Shown here piece by piece: positions 1 through 5,757 of a stretch of DNA of 5,986 bases. The stretch comes from an uncultured Slackia sp. Lineage in GTDB: Bacteria > Actinomycetota > Coriobacteriia > Coriobacteriales > Eggerthellaceae. The position numbers were made by a program, and so were the translations under genes. Under the pieces are notes generated by a model that had not been told where the DNA came from, did no database searches, and worked only from the letters and a program-made list of their open reading frames with translations. The stretch lies in the NCBI GenBank assembly GCA_934646845.1, contig CAKUEV010000122.1, forward strand, positions 1 through 5,986. Reading direction: 5' to 3'. Positions within the stretch are counted from its first letter, which is position 1, and each line of letters opens with the position of its first letter.

Positions 1-100
1 CCATATATACATTGCATTTATAGGTCGCCAGTCAACTGACGAGGCAAACGATGCCCCCGAATTCGCAACTTTTGTCACTTTTCGCAGGTTTCGTTTACGC

Positions 101-134
101 AAAAGCGGCCGGAGGCACTCCAGCCCCCGGCCGC
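101..134 (-). terminator. Intrinsic terminator of metA
   Basis: On the minus strand, 9 bases after the metA stop codon, a 12-bp stem forms between 123-134 and 105-116 (one G-U pair in RNA, loop 117-122), followed by four T (104-101). The outer 8 bp, GCGGCCGG with CCGGCCGC, are perfect. The T tract is short, but stem strength and position directly after metA make it a convincing rho-independent terminator. Positions 1-100 beyond it show no gene or clear signal. Confidence 0.85.
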
Positions 135-142
135 CCCAAACA

Positions 143-1057
143 TTACAGCGTGCCCAAGTCGTAAGGCGTGGTCTGGTACACGTAGTAGTTCAGCCAATTC
201 GTGTAAATAAGCTGGCCCTCGGCACGCCAGCTCACAATGGGATCTTGCGAGGGGTCGTCGTTGGGGTAGTAATTCTTCGGAACCTTGATATCGATGCCCT
301 TGGCAACGTCGCGGTCGTATTCGAGCTTGAGAGTATCGCGATCGTATTCAGGGTGGCCGAACACGAAGAAGTGCTTGGAATCAATGCTCTTGGCAATCGA
401 GACGCCGCATTCGTCGGAATACGAGATAACCTCGAGCTTCTGGTTGGCGACGATGTCCTCGTAGCGCGTTTCGGAGTTGCGCGAGTGCGGCATCATTGAA
501 ATATCGTTAAAGCCACGCACCAGCGGAGACGAAGGCTTGATCAGGCGATTCTCGAAAACGCCGAAGCACTTCTCGGGCAAGTTGTGCTTGGGCACGCCGT
601 AGTGGTGGTACAGCGCAGCCTGCGCGCCCCAGCACACATGGAACACGCTGTGAACATTGGTAAGGCTCCAGTCCATGATTTCAACGAGCTCGGGCCAGTA
701 GTCAACGCTCTCGAAATCGAGGGTCTCAACGGGGGCTCCCGTAATGATCATACCGTCGTAGCGAAGATCACGCACCTGGTCAAACGTGCGGTAGAACGTC
801 TCGAGATGATCGGCTGAAACATTCTTGGACTTATGGCTCGCAATGCGAAGCAAGTCGACCTCAATTTGCAACGGGGTGTTCGACAGCTTGCGCATGATTT
901 GCGTTTCAGTGACGATTTTGGTGGGCATGAGGTTAAGCAGCAGCACGCGCAGCGGACGAATATCCTGGTGCATCGCGCGATGCTCCGTCATGACGAAGAT
1001 ATTCTCCCCCTCCAAAATAGAGGTCGCCGGCAAGGCATCGGGAATTCGAATGGGCAT
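143..1057 (-). CDS. metA: Homoserine O-acetyltransferase (MetA family)
   Basis: This enzyme transfers an acyl group from acyl-CoA to the hydroxyl of L-homoserine, the committed step of methionine synthesis, in the cytoplasm. The 304-residue product has the usual length of the MetA (HTS) family and a glutamine-amidotransferase-like fold. Visible landmarks are NLMP at 42-45 with Lys47, the nucleophile Cys142 in HVCWGAQAA (140-148), MPHSR at 189-193, and His235 and Glu237 in FGHPEY (233-238), which complete the catalytic set at exactly the positions known for E. coli MetA. Residue 111 is Glu (GAPVE, 107-111). In this family Glu111 is associated with acetyl-CoA and Gly111 with succinyl-CoA, so acetyltransferase activity is predicted, although many databases would label it succinyltransferase. 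The start is set by AGGAG at 1068-1064, six bases upstream. Another ATG at 1062 is out of frame and too close to that site. The gene is divergent from the O-acetylhomoserine sulfhydrylase that would use its product. Confidence 0.96.
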   Translation of the reverse strand: MPIRIPDALPATSILEGENIFVMTEHRAMHQDIRPLRVLLLNLMPTKIVTETQIMRKLSNTPLQIEVDLLRIASHKSKNVSADHLETFYRTFDQVRDLRYDGMIITGAPVETLDFESVDYWPELVEIMDWSLTNVHSVFHVCWGAQAALYHHYGVPKHNLPEKCFGVFENRLIKPSSPLVRGFNDISMMPHSRNSETRYEDIVANQKLEVISYSDECGVSIAKSIDSKHFFVFGHPEYDRDTLKLEYDRDVAKGIDIKVPKNYYPNDDPSQDPIVSWRAEGQLIYTNWLNYYVYQTTPYDLGTL

Positions 1058-1063
1058 GGCATG

Positions 1064-1068
1064 CTCCT
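1064..1068 (-). promoter_or_regulatory. Ribosome binding site of metA
   Basis: AGGAG on the minus strand lies six bases before the ATG at 1057. It decides between that start and the out-of-frame ATG at 1062-1060, which is only one base from the site. Confidence 0.8.
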
Positions 1069-1082
1069 AACATATATGGGGA

Positions 1083-1097
1083 AGCGGACAAGCCGCT
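1083..1097 (-). other. Small hairpin in the metA 5' leader
   Basis: AGCGG and CCGCT form a 5-bp stem with a 5-base loop, about 15 bases upstream of the metA ribosome site. If transcription starts near 1107, this hairpin would sit in the untranslated leader. It has no T tract, so it is not a terminator. A regulatory or stabilising role is only a guess. Confidence 0.35.
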
Positions 1098-1113
1098 CGT
1101 TAAACCGCCTGCC

Positions 1114-1119
1114 ATTGTA
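1114..1119 (-). promoter_or_regulatory. Possible -10 box of metA promoter
   Basis: The minus strand reads TACAAT, a five-of-six match to TATAAT, giving a leader of about 50 bases before metA. No good -35 box is present at the normal spacing. The best candidate is a weak TTATTT 18 bases upstream. The promoter is therefore tentative. Confidence 0.3.
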
Positions 1120-1194
1120 GCGCTATGTTAACCAGGGAAATAAGTCGGAATGACATCACAAGCAAGAAAATAGCAGCGGCAGCGTCCACTGAAA

Positions 1195-1344
1195 CAAGAA
1201 ATAAAAGGGCGAATGAAGCCCCAAATCGGTCACCTTGCTGTCGATAACGCGACGGCACGGAGCCTCGATGAAGCCGCACCGTTAAGAAACAAGGGAAACA
1301 GCCAGCACAGAAGCCCCGTGCGAACCTGCAATGCCGCAGGCACG
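1195..1344 (-). other. Structured stretch upstream of metA, possible leader
   Basis: The 433-bp gap between metA and the divergent PLP gene holds no convincing gene. On the minus strand three potential RNA structures occur in order. The first is a stem of CGTG/CACG plus CCTGC/GCAGG with a 4-base bulge (1344-1317). The second is a 9-bp stem with two G-U pairs, ACGGTGCGG with CCGTGCCGT (1282-1252). The third is a short GGGGC/GCCCT stem followed by TTTTATTTC (1222-1198), which resembles a weak terminator. That order would fit an attenuated metA leader, but I recognise no known SAM riboswitch or T-box core here, and the stems are short enough to arise by chance. Confidence 0.25.
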
Positions 1345-1404
1345 ACAACGCCCGCCCGTGTTTCTAGACGATTCATGCGTTCTTTTATCACCCGAGAGAA
1401 ACAC

Positions 1405-1434
1405 TTAATACCTAAGGGTATTGGGGTTTATACT
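1405..1434 (+). promoter_or_regulatory. Candidate promoter with operator-like repeat for the PLP gene
   Basis: A good -10 box TATACT lies at 1429-1434, with a weak -35 TTAATA at 1405-1410 and an 18-base spacer. The inverted repeat AATACC-TAAG-GGTATT (1407-1422) overlaps the -35 and the spacer, where a repressor or a MerR-like activator could bind. The implied leader is about 50 bases. The promoter is plausible. The operator role is inferred from geometry only. Confidence 0.45.
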
Positions 1435-1475
1435 TTTTCGCACCATACAATGCGCCGTCAAAGGGCGGCACACCT

Positions 1476-1483
1476 GAAGGAGG
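1476..1483 (+). promoter_or_regulatory. Strong ribosome binding site of the PLP gene
   Basis: GAAGGAGG is a near-perfect Shine-Dalgarno match seven bases before the ATG at 1491. It fixes that start and suggests efficient translation. Confidence 0.85.
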
Positions 1484-1490
1484 CAACGCT

Positions 1491-2768
1491 ATGACCGAAC
1501 TCGGTACTACATGCGTGCAAGGCGGTTACCATCCCGGCGACGCCGAACCGCGCCAGGTCCCCATTTACCAGTCAACCACCTGGAAATATGACACCTCGGA
1601 GCATATGGGCAAGCTCTTCGATCTGGAAGAGTCGGGCTATTTCTACAGCCGCCTGCAAAACCCCACGTGCGACCTCGTTGCCGCAAAAATCGCCGAAATG
1701 GAAGGTGGCACGGCAGCCATGCTCACAAGCTCTGGCATGGCGGCAAACTTCTTGGCCATCTTCAATGTCGCCGGCATGGGCGACCACGTGGTGGCGAGCT
1801 CGGCAATTTACGGCGGCACGTACAACCTGCTCGCCCACACCATGGGCCGCATGGGCCTGAGCTGCACGTTCGTTGCCCCCGACTGCACCGACGAGGAGCT
1901 CGAGGCGGCCTTCCAGCCCAACACCAAGCTCGTGTTCGGCGAAACTATCGCCAACCCCGCGCTCGCCGTGCTCGACATTGAGCGATTCGCGAATGCCGCG
2001 CATGCGCATGGCGTGCCGCTCATGGTCGACAACACCTTCCCCACGCCCGTGAATTGCCGACCCATCGAATGGGGCGCCGACATCGTGACGCACTCCACCA
2101 CCAAGTACATGGATGGCCACGCGGCTTATCTTGGCGGCGCGATTGTCGACGCCGGCAAATTCGACTGGATGGCGCATGCCGATAAATTCCCCGGCCTCAC
2201 CACGCCCGACGAAAGCTATCACGGCGTAACGTATGCGGAAAAATTCGGCCTCGAGGGAGCATTCATCACGAAGGCCACTGCTCAACTGATGCGCGACCTG
2301 GGCCCCATGCAGAACCCGCAAGCGGCGTTCTTCCTGAACAGTTCTCTGGAAAGCCTGCATGTGCGCATGCCTCAGCATTGCAAGAACGGCCTGGCCATGG
2401 CGGAATTCCTGAAGAGCCACCCGAAGATTCGCTTCGTAAGCTACCCGGGTCTCGAAGGCGACAAGTACTACGACCTGGCGAAGAAATACATGCCGAATGG
2501 CACCTGCGGTGTGGTGAGCTTCGGCTTCACCGGCGGACGCGCGGCGGCCGAGCAGTTCATGAAGAGCCTGAAGCTCGCGCAAATTGCCACGCATGTAGCC
2601 GATGCGCGCACGTGCTGCCTGCACCCCGCCAATGCCACGCATCGCCAAATGAACGATGCCGAGCTCGAGGCGTGCGGCATCAGCCCCGATATGGTGCGTT
2701 TGAGCTGCGGCCTTGAAGCGACCGACGACTTGATCGCCGACGTCGCCCAAGCCTTGGGCACGATTTAA
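1491..2768 (+). CDS. O-acetylhomoserine sulfhydrylase-type PLP enzyme
   Basis: This is a member of the Cys/Met metabolism PLP family (fold type I), 425 residues, the length typical of O-acetylhomoserine aminocarboxypropyltransferases (MetY) rather than of the shorter cystathionine synthases and lyases. It should replace the acetyl group of O-acetylhomoserine with sulfide to give homocysteine. Recognisable residues are Tyr52 and Arg54 in YSR (phosphate contacts to the partner subunit), SSGM at 80-83, Tyr107 that stacks on PLP, Asp180 in VDNTF, Ser202 and Thr204, the Schiff-base Lys205 in HSTTKY, and Arg403 in RLSCGLE for the substrate carboxylate. Gly109 occupies the place of the reactive Cys of methionine gamma-lyase (Cys116 in Pseudomonas), which argues against that activity. 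The extra stretch after Lys205 (about 222-255) is typical of MetY. Divergent metA, predicted to make O-acetylhomoserine, supports the assignment. A methionine gamma-lyase or O-acetylserine-using role cannot be excluded from sequence alone. Confidence 0.9.
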   Translation: MTELGTTCVQGGYHPGDAEPRQVPIYQSTTWKYDTSEHMGKLFDLEESGYFYSRLQNPTCDLVAAKIAEMEGGTAAMLTSSGMAANFLAIFNVAGMGDHVVASSAIYGGTYNLLAHTMGRMGLSCTFVAPDCTDEELEAAFQPNTKLVFGETIANPALAVLDIERFANAAHAHGVPLMVDNTFPTPVNCRPIEWGADIVTHSTTKYMDGHAAYLGGAIVDAGKFDWMAHADKFPGLTTPDESYHGVTYAEKFGLEGAFITKATAQLMRDLGPMQNPQAAFFLNSSLESLHVRMPQHCKNGLAMAEFLKSHPKIRFVSYPGLEGDKYYDLAKKYMPNGTCGVVSFGFTGGRAAAEQFMKSLKLAQIATHVADARTCCLHPANATHRQMNDAELEACGISPDMVRLSCGLEATDDLIADVAQALGTI

Positions 2769-2771
2769 TGC

Positions 2772-2807
2772 AGAAAGCGCCGCCGGATGGTTCCAGCGGC
2801 GCTTTCT
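2772..2807 (+). terminator. Terminator after the PLP gene, possibly bidirectional
   Basis: A perfect 12-bp inverted repeat, AGAAAGCGCCGC at 2772-2783 and its complement at 2796-2807, begins three bases after the stop codon. Within the 12-base loop, GGA (2785-2787) can also pair with TCC (2792-2794). The right arm ends in TTTCTT. Because the left arm begins AGAAAG, the minus-strand transcript of the convergent feoAB gene would also end the stem in CTTTCT, so it may stop transcription from both sides. Confidence 0.85.
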
Positions 2808-2839
2808 TGCTTCCCGCCGAGGCCGTCCGCTTCATCATC

Positions 2840-2998
2840 GCGGTTCGGGTGCCGGGCGGGGCGGTCTTCGGGGTCGTCGGTGTTCATTCTTGCTCTTCAT
2901 TCCAAAATGAAGCACCGCCAGGGCGGCGCATAGTGAGCCGAAGGCGAACGGTAGCCGACCGTGGCCCCGAAGGTCGCCCCGCCCGGCACCCGAACCGC
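2840..2998. repeat. Long imperfect inverted repeat between convergent genes
   Basis: Positions 2840-2863 are perfectly complementary to 2975-2998 (24 bp). The match resumes at 2866-2873 with 2965-2972 (8 bp) and reaches 2878-2881 with 2958-2961. Read as plus-strand RNA it gives 41 pairs with one bulge (2877). All four imperfect pairs (2864, 2865, 2874, 2876) are G-U. The 76-base loop holds a 7-bp hairpin, CTTCATT-CCAA-AATGAAG (2895-2912), and smaller GC-rich stems. The element begins 12 bases past the feoAB stop and 32 bases past the PLP gene terminator. No transposase, no target-site duplication and no T tract are seen. It may be a dispersed intergenic repeat (REP- or MITE-like), a structured RNA or an extra transcription block. 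I do not recognise it as a named family. Confidence 0.8.
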
Positions 2999-3010
2999 CC
3001 CAGATCCGCG

Positions 3011-5398
3011 TTACACGATTCCAAACGCCAGGCAGCCAGCGTGGATGCAGAACGCAACCACCCACGCGACGGCGCATTGAGCGACAACGAGCTTCGCCGC
3101 CGTGCGACCGTTCGTTTCTTTTTTCACCGTCGCGATAGCCGCAACGCACGGCGTGTACAACAACGTGAACACGAGGAACGCATATGCCGTTGCAGGCGTG
3201 AAAATCGTGGGCAGCAAGCTCACATCGCCGCCAAGCAGCACCGTAAGCGTAGACACGACGCTCTCTTTCGCCATGAAGCCCGTGAGCAAAGCCGTCGATG
3301 CGCGCCAATCGCCAAAGCCCAACGGCGCGAACAGGGGCGCGAGCACGCCGCCAACAGCCGCAAGCAAGCTGGAATCGGGCGATTCCGCCACAGACAGGCT
3401 TGCGTCGAACGTTTGCAGGAACCACACGACAAGCGTCGCGATGAACACGACCGTGAATGCCTTCTGAATGAATCCCTTCGCCTTATCCCACACAAGGCGC
3501 GCCACGCTCTTCGCGCTCGGAAGGCGATAGTTCGGCAGCTCCATCACGAACGGCACAGGCTCGCCATGAAATTTCAGCCGCTTCAGCGCGAGCGCATACA
3601 GCACGCCCACCACCATGCCAAGCAGGTACAACGACAGCACCACCCAGCCGCGCGCAGCGGGCTCGAACAACGCGGCCGCGATGAAGCCGTAAATCGGCAG
3701 CTTCGCCGAACAGCTCATAAACGGCACAAGAAGAATTGTCATTTTGCGGTCGCGCTCGCTCGAGAGGGTGCGCGCCGACATAATGGCCGGAACCGAGCAG
3801 CCAAAGCCCATGAGCATCGGCACAAAGCTGCGCCCCGAAAGGCCCAGGCGGCGCAGCGGCTTGTCCATCACGAACGCCACGCGAGCCATATAGCCCGAGT
3901 CCTCCAAAATCGACAGGAAGAAAAACAGCGTGACGATCGTCGGCAGAAAGCCAATAACGGCGCCCACGCCGCCACACACGCCATCGGTCACGAGCGAGCA
4001 CAACATGGGCGCCACCTCGGCCGCCGCAAGCGCGTCGCCAATCGCGGCAATCGCCACATCGATACCCTGTTGAAGCCAATCGGACAAAAACGCGCCGAGC
4101 CAGCTGAATGTCATAAGGAACACGAACGCCATAATCAAAATGAAGCACGGAATGGCCGTGAATCGCCCTGTAAGGATGCGGTCCGCGGCGACCGAGCGCT
4201 TGTGCTCGCGACTTTCATGCGGGCGCACTACCGTGGTAACGCACAGTCGTTCGATGAACGAGAACCGCATATTGGCCATCGCGGCCTCGCGATCGAGCCC
4301 GCCTTCACGTTCGAGCGCGTCTACGAGCTGATTCAACGCAGCATTTTCCGCCGCGGGCAGCGCAAGCGAGCGCTCGATAAGCGAGTCGCCCTCGACCATT
4401 TTCGTCGCGGCGAATCGAAGCGGCAAGCCGGCCTTGCGCGCCGCAGGCTCAAGCACATGCATGAGCGCGTGAATGCAACGGTGCACCTCGCCAAGAGGAT
4501 CGCCTTCAGCCGTGTCGGCCGGGCAGAAATCGACGCGCTTGGGCACCTCTCGATTTAGCGCAACGTGCATCGCATGGTCGACGAGCTCGTCGATGCCTTC
4601 GTTCTTTACTGCGGAAATGGGCACCACGGGAATGCCAAGCGCGGCCTCGAGCTCGTTGATGCGCACCGAGCCGCCGTTGGCGCGAAGTTCGTCCATCATG
4701 TTCAGCGCAAGCACCATGGGAATATTGAGCTCCATGAGCTGCAGCGTAAGATAGAGGTTTCGCTCGATGTTGGTCGCGTCGACGATGTTAATAATAGCGG
4801 TGGGCGCATCGTCGATAAGGAAATCACGCGTAACGACTTCCTCATTCGAATACGGCGACAGCGAATATACGCCCGGAAGGTCGACCACGGTCGCCTCGGG
4901 GTGGCGACGCAGCTGGCCTTCTTTTTTGTCGACCGTCACGCCCGGGAAATTGCCCACATGCTGGTTCGCGCCTGTGAGCTGGTTGAAGAGCGTGGTTTTG
5001 CCGCAGTTCTGATTGCCGGCCAAGGCGAACGTTATGGGCTGGCCCTTCGCGATGGGCGCGCCCACATTGCGAACGCCCTCGTCGCCCGCAGCGCCCGCCT
5101 CGCCAATGCCCGGATGCCCGGAGGCAACCACCGGCGCGATGGGCGCGGCGCCATACGAGGGCGCGGGGAGCTCGTCGACAGGCGTTATCGCCACCTGCTG
5201 GGCATCGGAAACGCGCAGGGTGAGCTCGTAGCCACGCAACTCAACTTGCAGAGGGTCGCCCATGGGCGCCACTTTGCGCAATCGCACGCCGACGCCAGGC
5301 GTCAGGCCCATATCGAGCAAATGGCGCCGCAGCTCGCCCGACCCATTGACCTCATCGATTATCGCGCACGCGCCCACCTCGAGCGCATCGAGCGTCAT
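3011..5398 (-). CDS. feoB: Fused FeoA-FeoB ferrous iron transporter
   Basis: This is an inner-membrane GTPase transporter that imports Fe(II). The 795-residue product starts with a complete FeoA (SH3-like) domain at about 1-75 (LLDMGLTPG at 27-35, RGYELTLR at 55-62). An Ala/Gly/Pro-rich linker (about 76-118) follows, then the FeoB G domain: P-loop GNQNCGKTT 128-136, switch Thr155, DLPG 173-176, NMMD 233-236 and SA 262-263. A helical region to about 400 leads to the membrane part, with hydrophobic segments at about 413-435, 475-497, 554-577, 583-605, 645-663, 700-722, 736-757 and 769-793. The two gate motifs are intact: GCSVPAIMSART with Cys534 and PFMSCSAKLP with Cys563. FeoB alone is usually 650-770 residues, so the length fits the fusion. 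The frame stays open upstream to 5770 but looks non-coding there. ATG 5398 begins the FeoA domain and has GGGAAGG five bases upstream. GTG 5422 (AGGAG, spacing 9) would add eight residues. No feoC is seen. Confidence 0.96.
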   Translation of the reverse strand: MTLDALEVGACAIIDEVNGSGELRRHLLDMGLTPGVGVRLRKVAPMGDPLQVELRGYELTLRVSDAQQVAITPVDELPAPSYGAAPIAPVVASGHPGIGEAGAAGDEGVRNVGAPIAKGQPITFALAGNQNCGKTTLFNQLTGANQHVGNFPGVTVDKKEGQLRRHPEATVVDLPGVYSLSPYSNEEVVTRDFLIDDAPTAIINIVDATNIERNLYLTLQLMELNIPMVLALNMMDELRANGGSVRINELEAALGIPVVPISAVKNEGIDELVDHAMHVALNREVPKRVDFCPADTAEGDPLGEVHRCIHALMHVLEPAARKAGLPLRFAATKMVEGDSLIERSLALPAAENAALNQLVDALEREGGLDREAAMANMRFSFIERLCVTTVVRPHESREHKRSVAADRILTGRFTAIPCFILIMAFVFLMTFSWLGAFLSDWLQQGIDVAIAAIGDALAAAEVAPMLCSLVTDGVCGGVGAVIGFLPTIVTLFFFLSILEDSGYMARVAFVMDKPLRRLGLSGRSFVPMLMGFGCSVPAIMSARTLSSERDRKMTILLVPFMSCSAKLPIYGFIAAALFEPAARGWVVLSLYLLGMVVGVLYALALKRLKFHGEPVPFVMELPNYRLPSAKSVARLVWDKAKGFIQKAFTVVFIATLVVWFLQTFDASLSVAESPDSSLLAAVGGVLAPLFAPLGFGDWRASTALLTGFMAKESVVSTLTVLLGGDVSLLPTIFTPATAYAFLVFTLLYTPCVAAIATVKKETNGRTAAKLVVAQCAVAWVVAFCIHAGCLAFGIV

Positions 5399-5403
5399 GC
5401 TCG

Positions 5404-5410
5404 CCTTCCC
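5404..5410 (-). promoter_or_regulatory. Ribosome binding site favouring ATG 5398 of feoAB
   Basis: GGGAAGG on the minus strand lies five bases before ATG 5398. A second, stronger-looking AGGAG at 5436-5432 directly touches ATG 5431 (too close) and is nine bases from GTG 5422. The choice is therefore between 5398 and 5422. I prefer 5398 because the FeoA domain begins there. Confidence 0.5.
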
Positions 5411-5431
5411 GTTTTCGCCCACGTTCAACAT

Positions 5432-5700
5432 CTCCTGCTTTTCGTTAACGTAGGGTATCTTCACGCACGACAATCGAGTAACGCAAGGGTGACTTGCGGT
5501 TTGTGAAGAGGGTCGGAAAATCCCCAAATAGCAAGATTGGATCCGACAGCACCGAAAGGCAAAGACAGCATCGATTTGCCCTGCAGCTGGGACAGGCCTT
5601 TCTCCAACCAAGCAAGCTCCATCTCGCTTGATTGAGGAAAACGGGAAGGCTCGCACCATGGTGTCTCCACATTTGCGCCGTTCGCCGGCGATAAACAACC
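5432..5700. other. Intergenic region between feoAB and ldh
   Basis: No convincing gene is present here. On the minus strand, 5547-5513 can fold into a hairpin (GTCGG/CCGAC outer stem, ATCC/GGAT inner stem, TTT bulge) that would lie in the feoAB leader if transcription starts upstream of it. A weak promoter-like pair is TTACTC (5481-5476) and TACCCT (5457-5452) with an 18-base spacer. An 8-base palindrome CGTTAACG (5443-5450) lies close to the ribosome site. No Fur, DtxR or IdeR box could be recognised. A minus-strand open frame from ATG 5622 to the stop at 5461-5463 (53 residues) has no ribosome site. Confidence 0.3.
5676..5690 (+). other. Small inverted repeat upstream of the ldh promoter
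   Basis: CGCCG and CGGCG separated by TTCGC form a 5-bp inverted repeat 19 bases upstream of the ldh -10 box, overlapping where a -35 element would be. It could be a regulator site, but it matches no motif I know and is short. Confidence 0.25.
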
Positions 5701-5709
5701 GCACACGCA

Positions 5710-5715
5710 TATAAT
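5710..5715 (+). promoter_or_regulatory. -10 box of the ldh promoter
   Basis: TATAAT matches the consensus exactly and would give a leader of about 36 bases before the ldh start. No matching -35 box is present at 16-19 bases (the site reads GGCGAT at 17), so the promoter may depend on an activator. Confidence 0.5.
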
Positions 5716-5745
5716 TGCCGAAACGCTTCGCACCACGCAGGACAG

Positions 5746-5751
5746 AAAGGG
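5746..5751 (+). promoter_or_regulatory. Ribosome binding site of ldh
   Basis: AAAGGG lies six bases before the ATG at 5758 and supports that start. Confidence 0.6.
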
Positions 5752-5757
5752 TTGCGC

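Noticed and set aside
1100..1348. Minus-strand 82-codon frame with a hydrophobic stretch near its end
   Set aside because: It needs a TTG start without a Shine-Dalgarno site and has low-quality composition. The hydrophobic run probably reflects T-rich sequence by chance.
1213..1494. Plus-strand 93-codon frame overlapping the start of the PLP gene
   Set aside because: It has no ribosome site, contains the likely promoter of the next gene, and its product resembles nothing known.
1572..2750. Minus-strand 392-codon open frame
   Set aside because: It is antisense to the PLP enzyme gene, whose full set of catalytic motifs is clear, and its composition (Arg, His, Val, Gly-rich) is typical of a complementary-strand artefact.
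2835..2911. Tiny Arg/Pro-rich minus-strand reading frame inside the inverted repeat
   Set aside because: Its Arg/Pro composition follows directly from the GC-rich repeat arm, and the ribosome site is poor.
2768..4558. Plus-strand 596-codon open frame downstream of the PLP gene
   Set aside because: It lies antisense to feoAB, is extremely rich in Arg, His and Ala, resembles no family, and its first part reads through the terminator and the inverted repeat. It is a shadow of GC-rich coding DNA.
4565..5506. Plus-strand 313-codon open frame
   Set aside because: It is antisense to the FeoA and GTPase domains of feoAB, with a low-complexity Arg/His/Ala-rich product.
5501..5507. TTGTGAA, resembling half of a Rex redox-repressor site, upstream of ldh
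   Set aside because: The matching TTCACAA half is absent at the right spacing, and the site is about 250 bases from the ldh start, nearer to feoAB.
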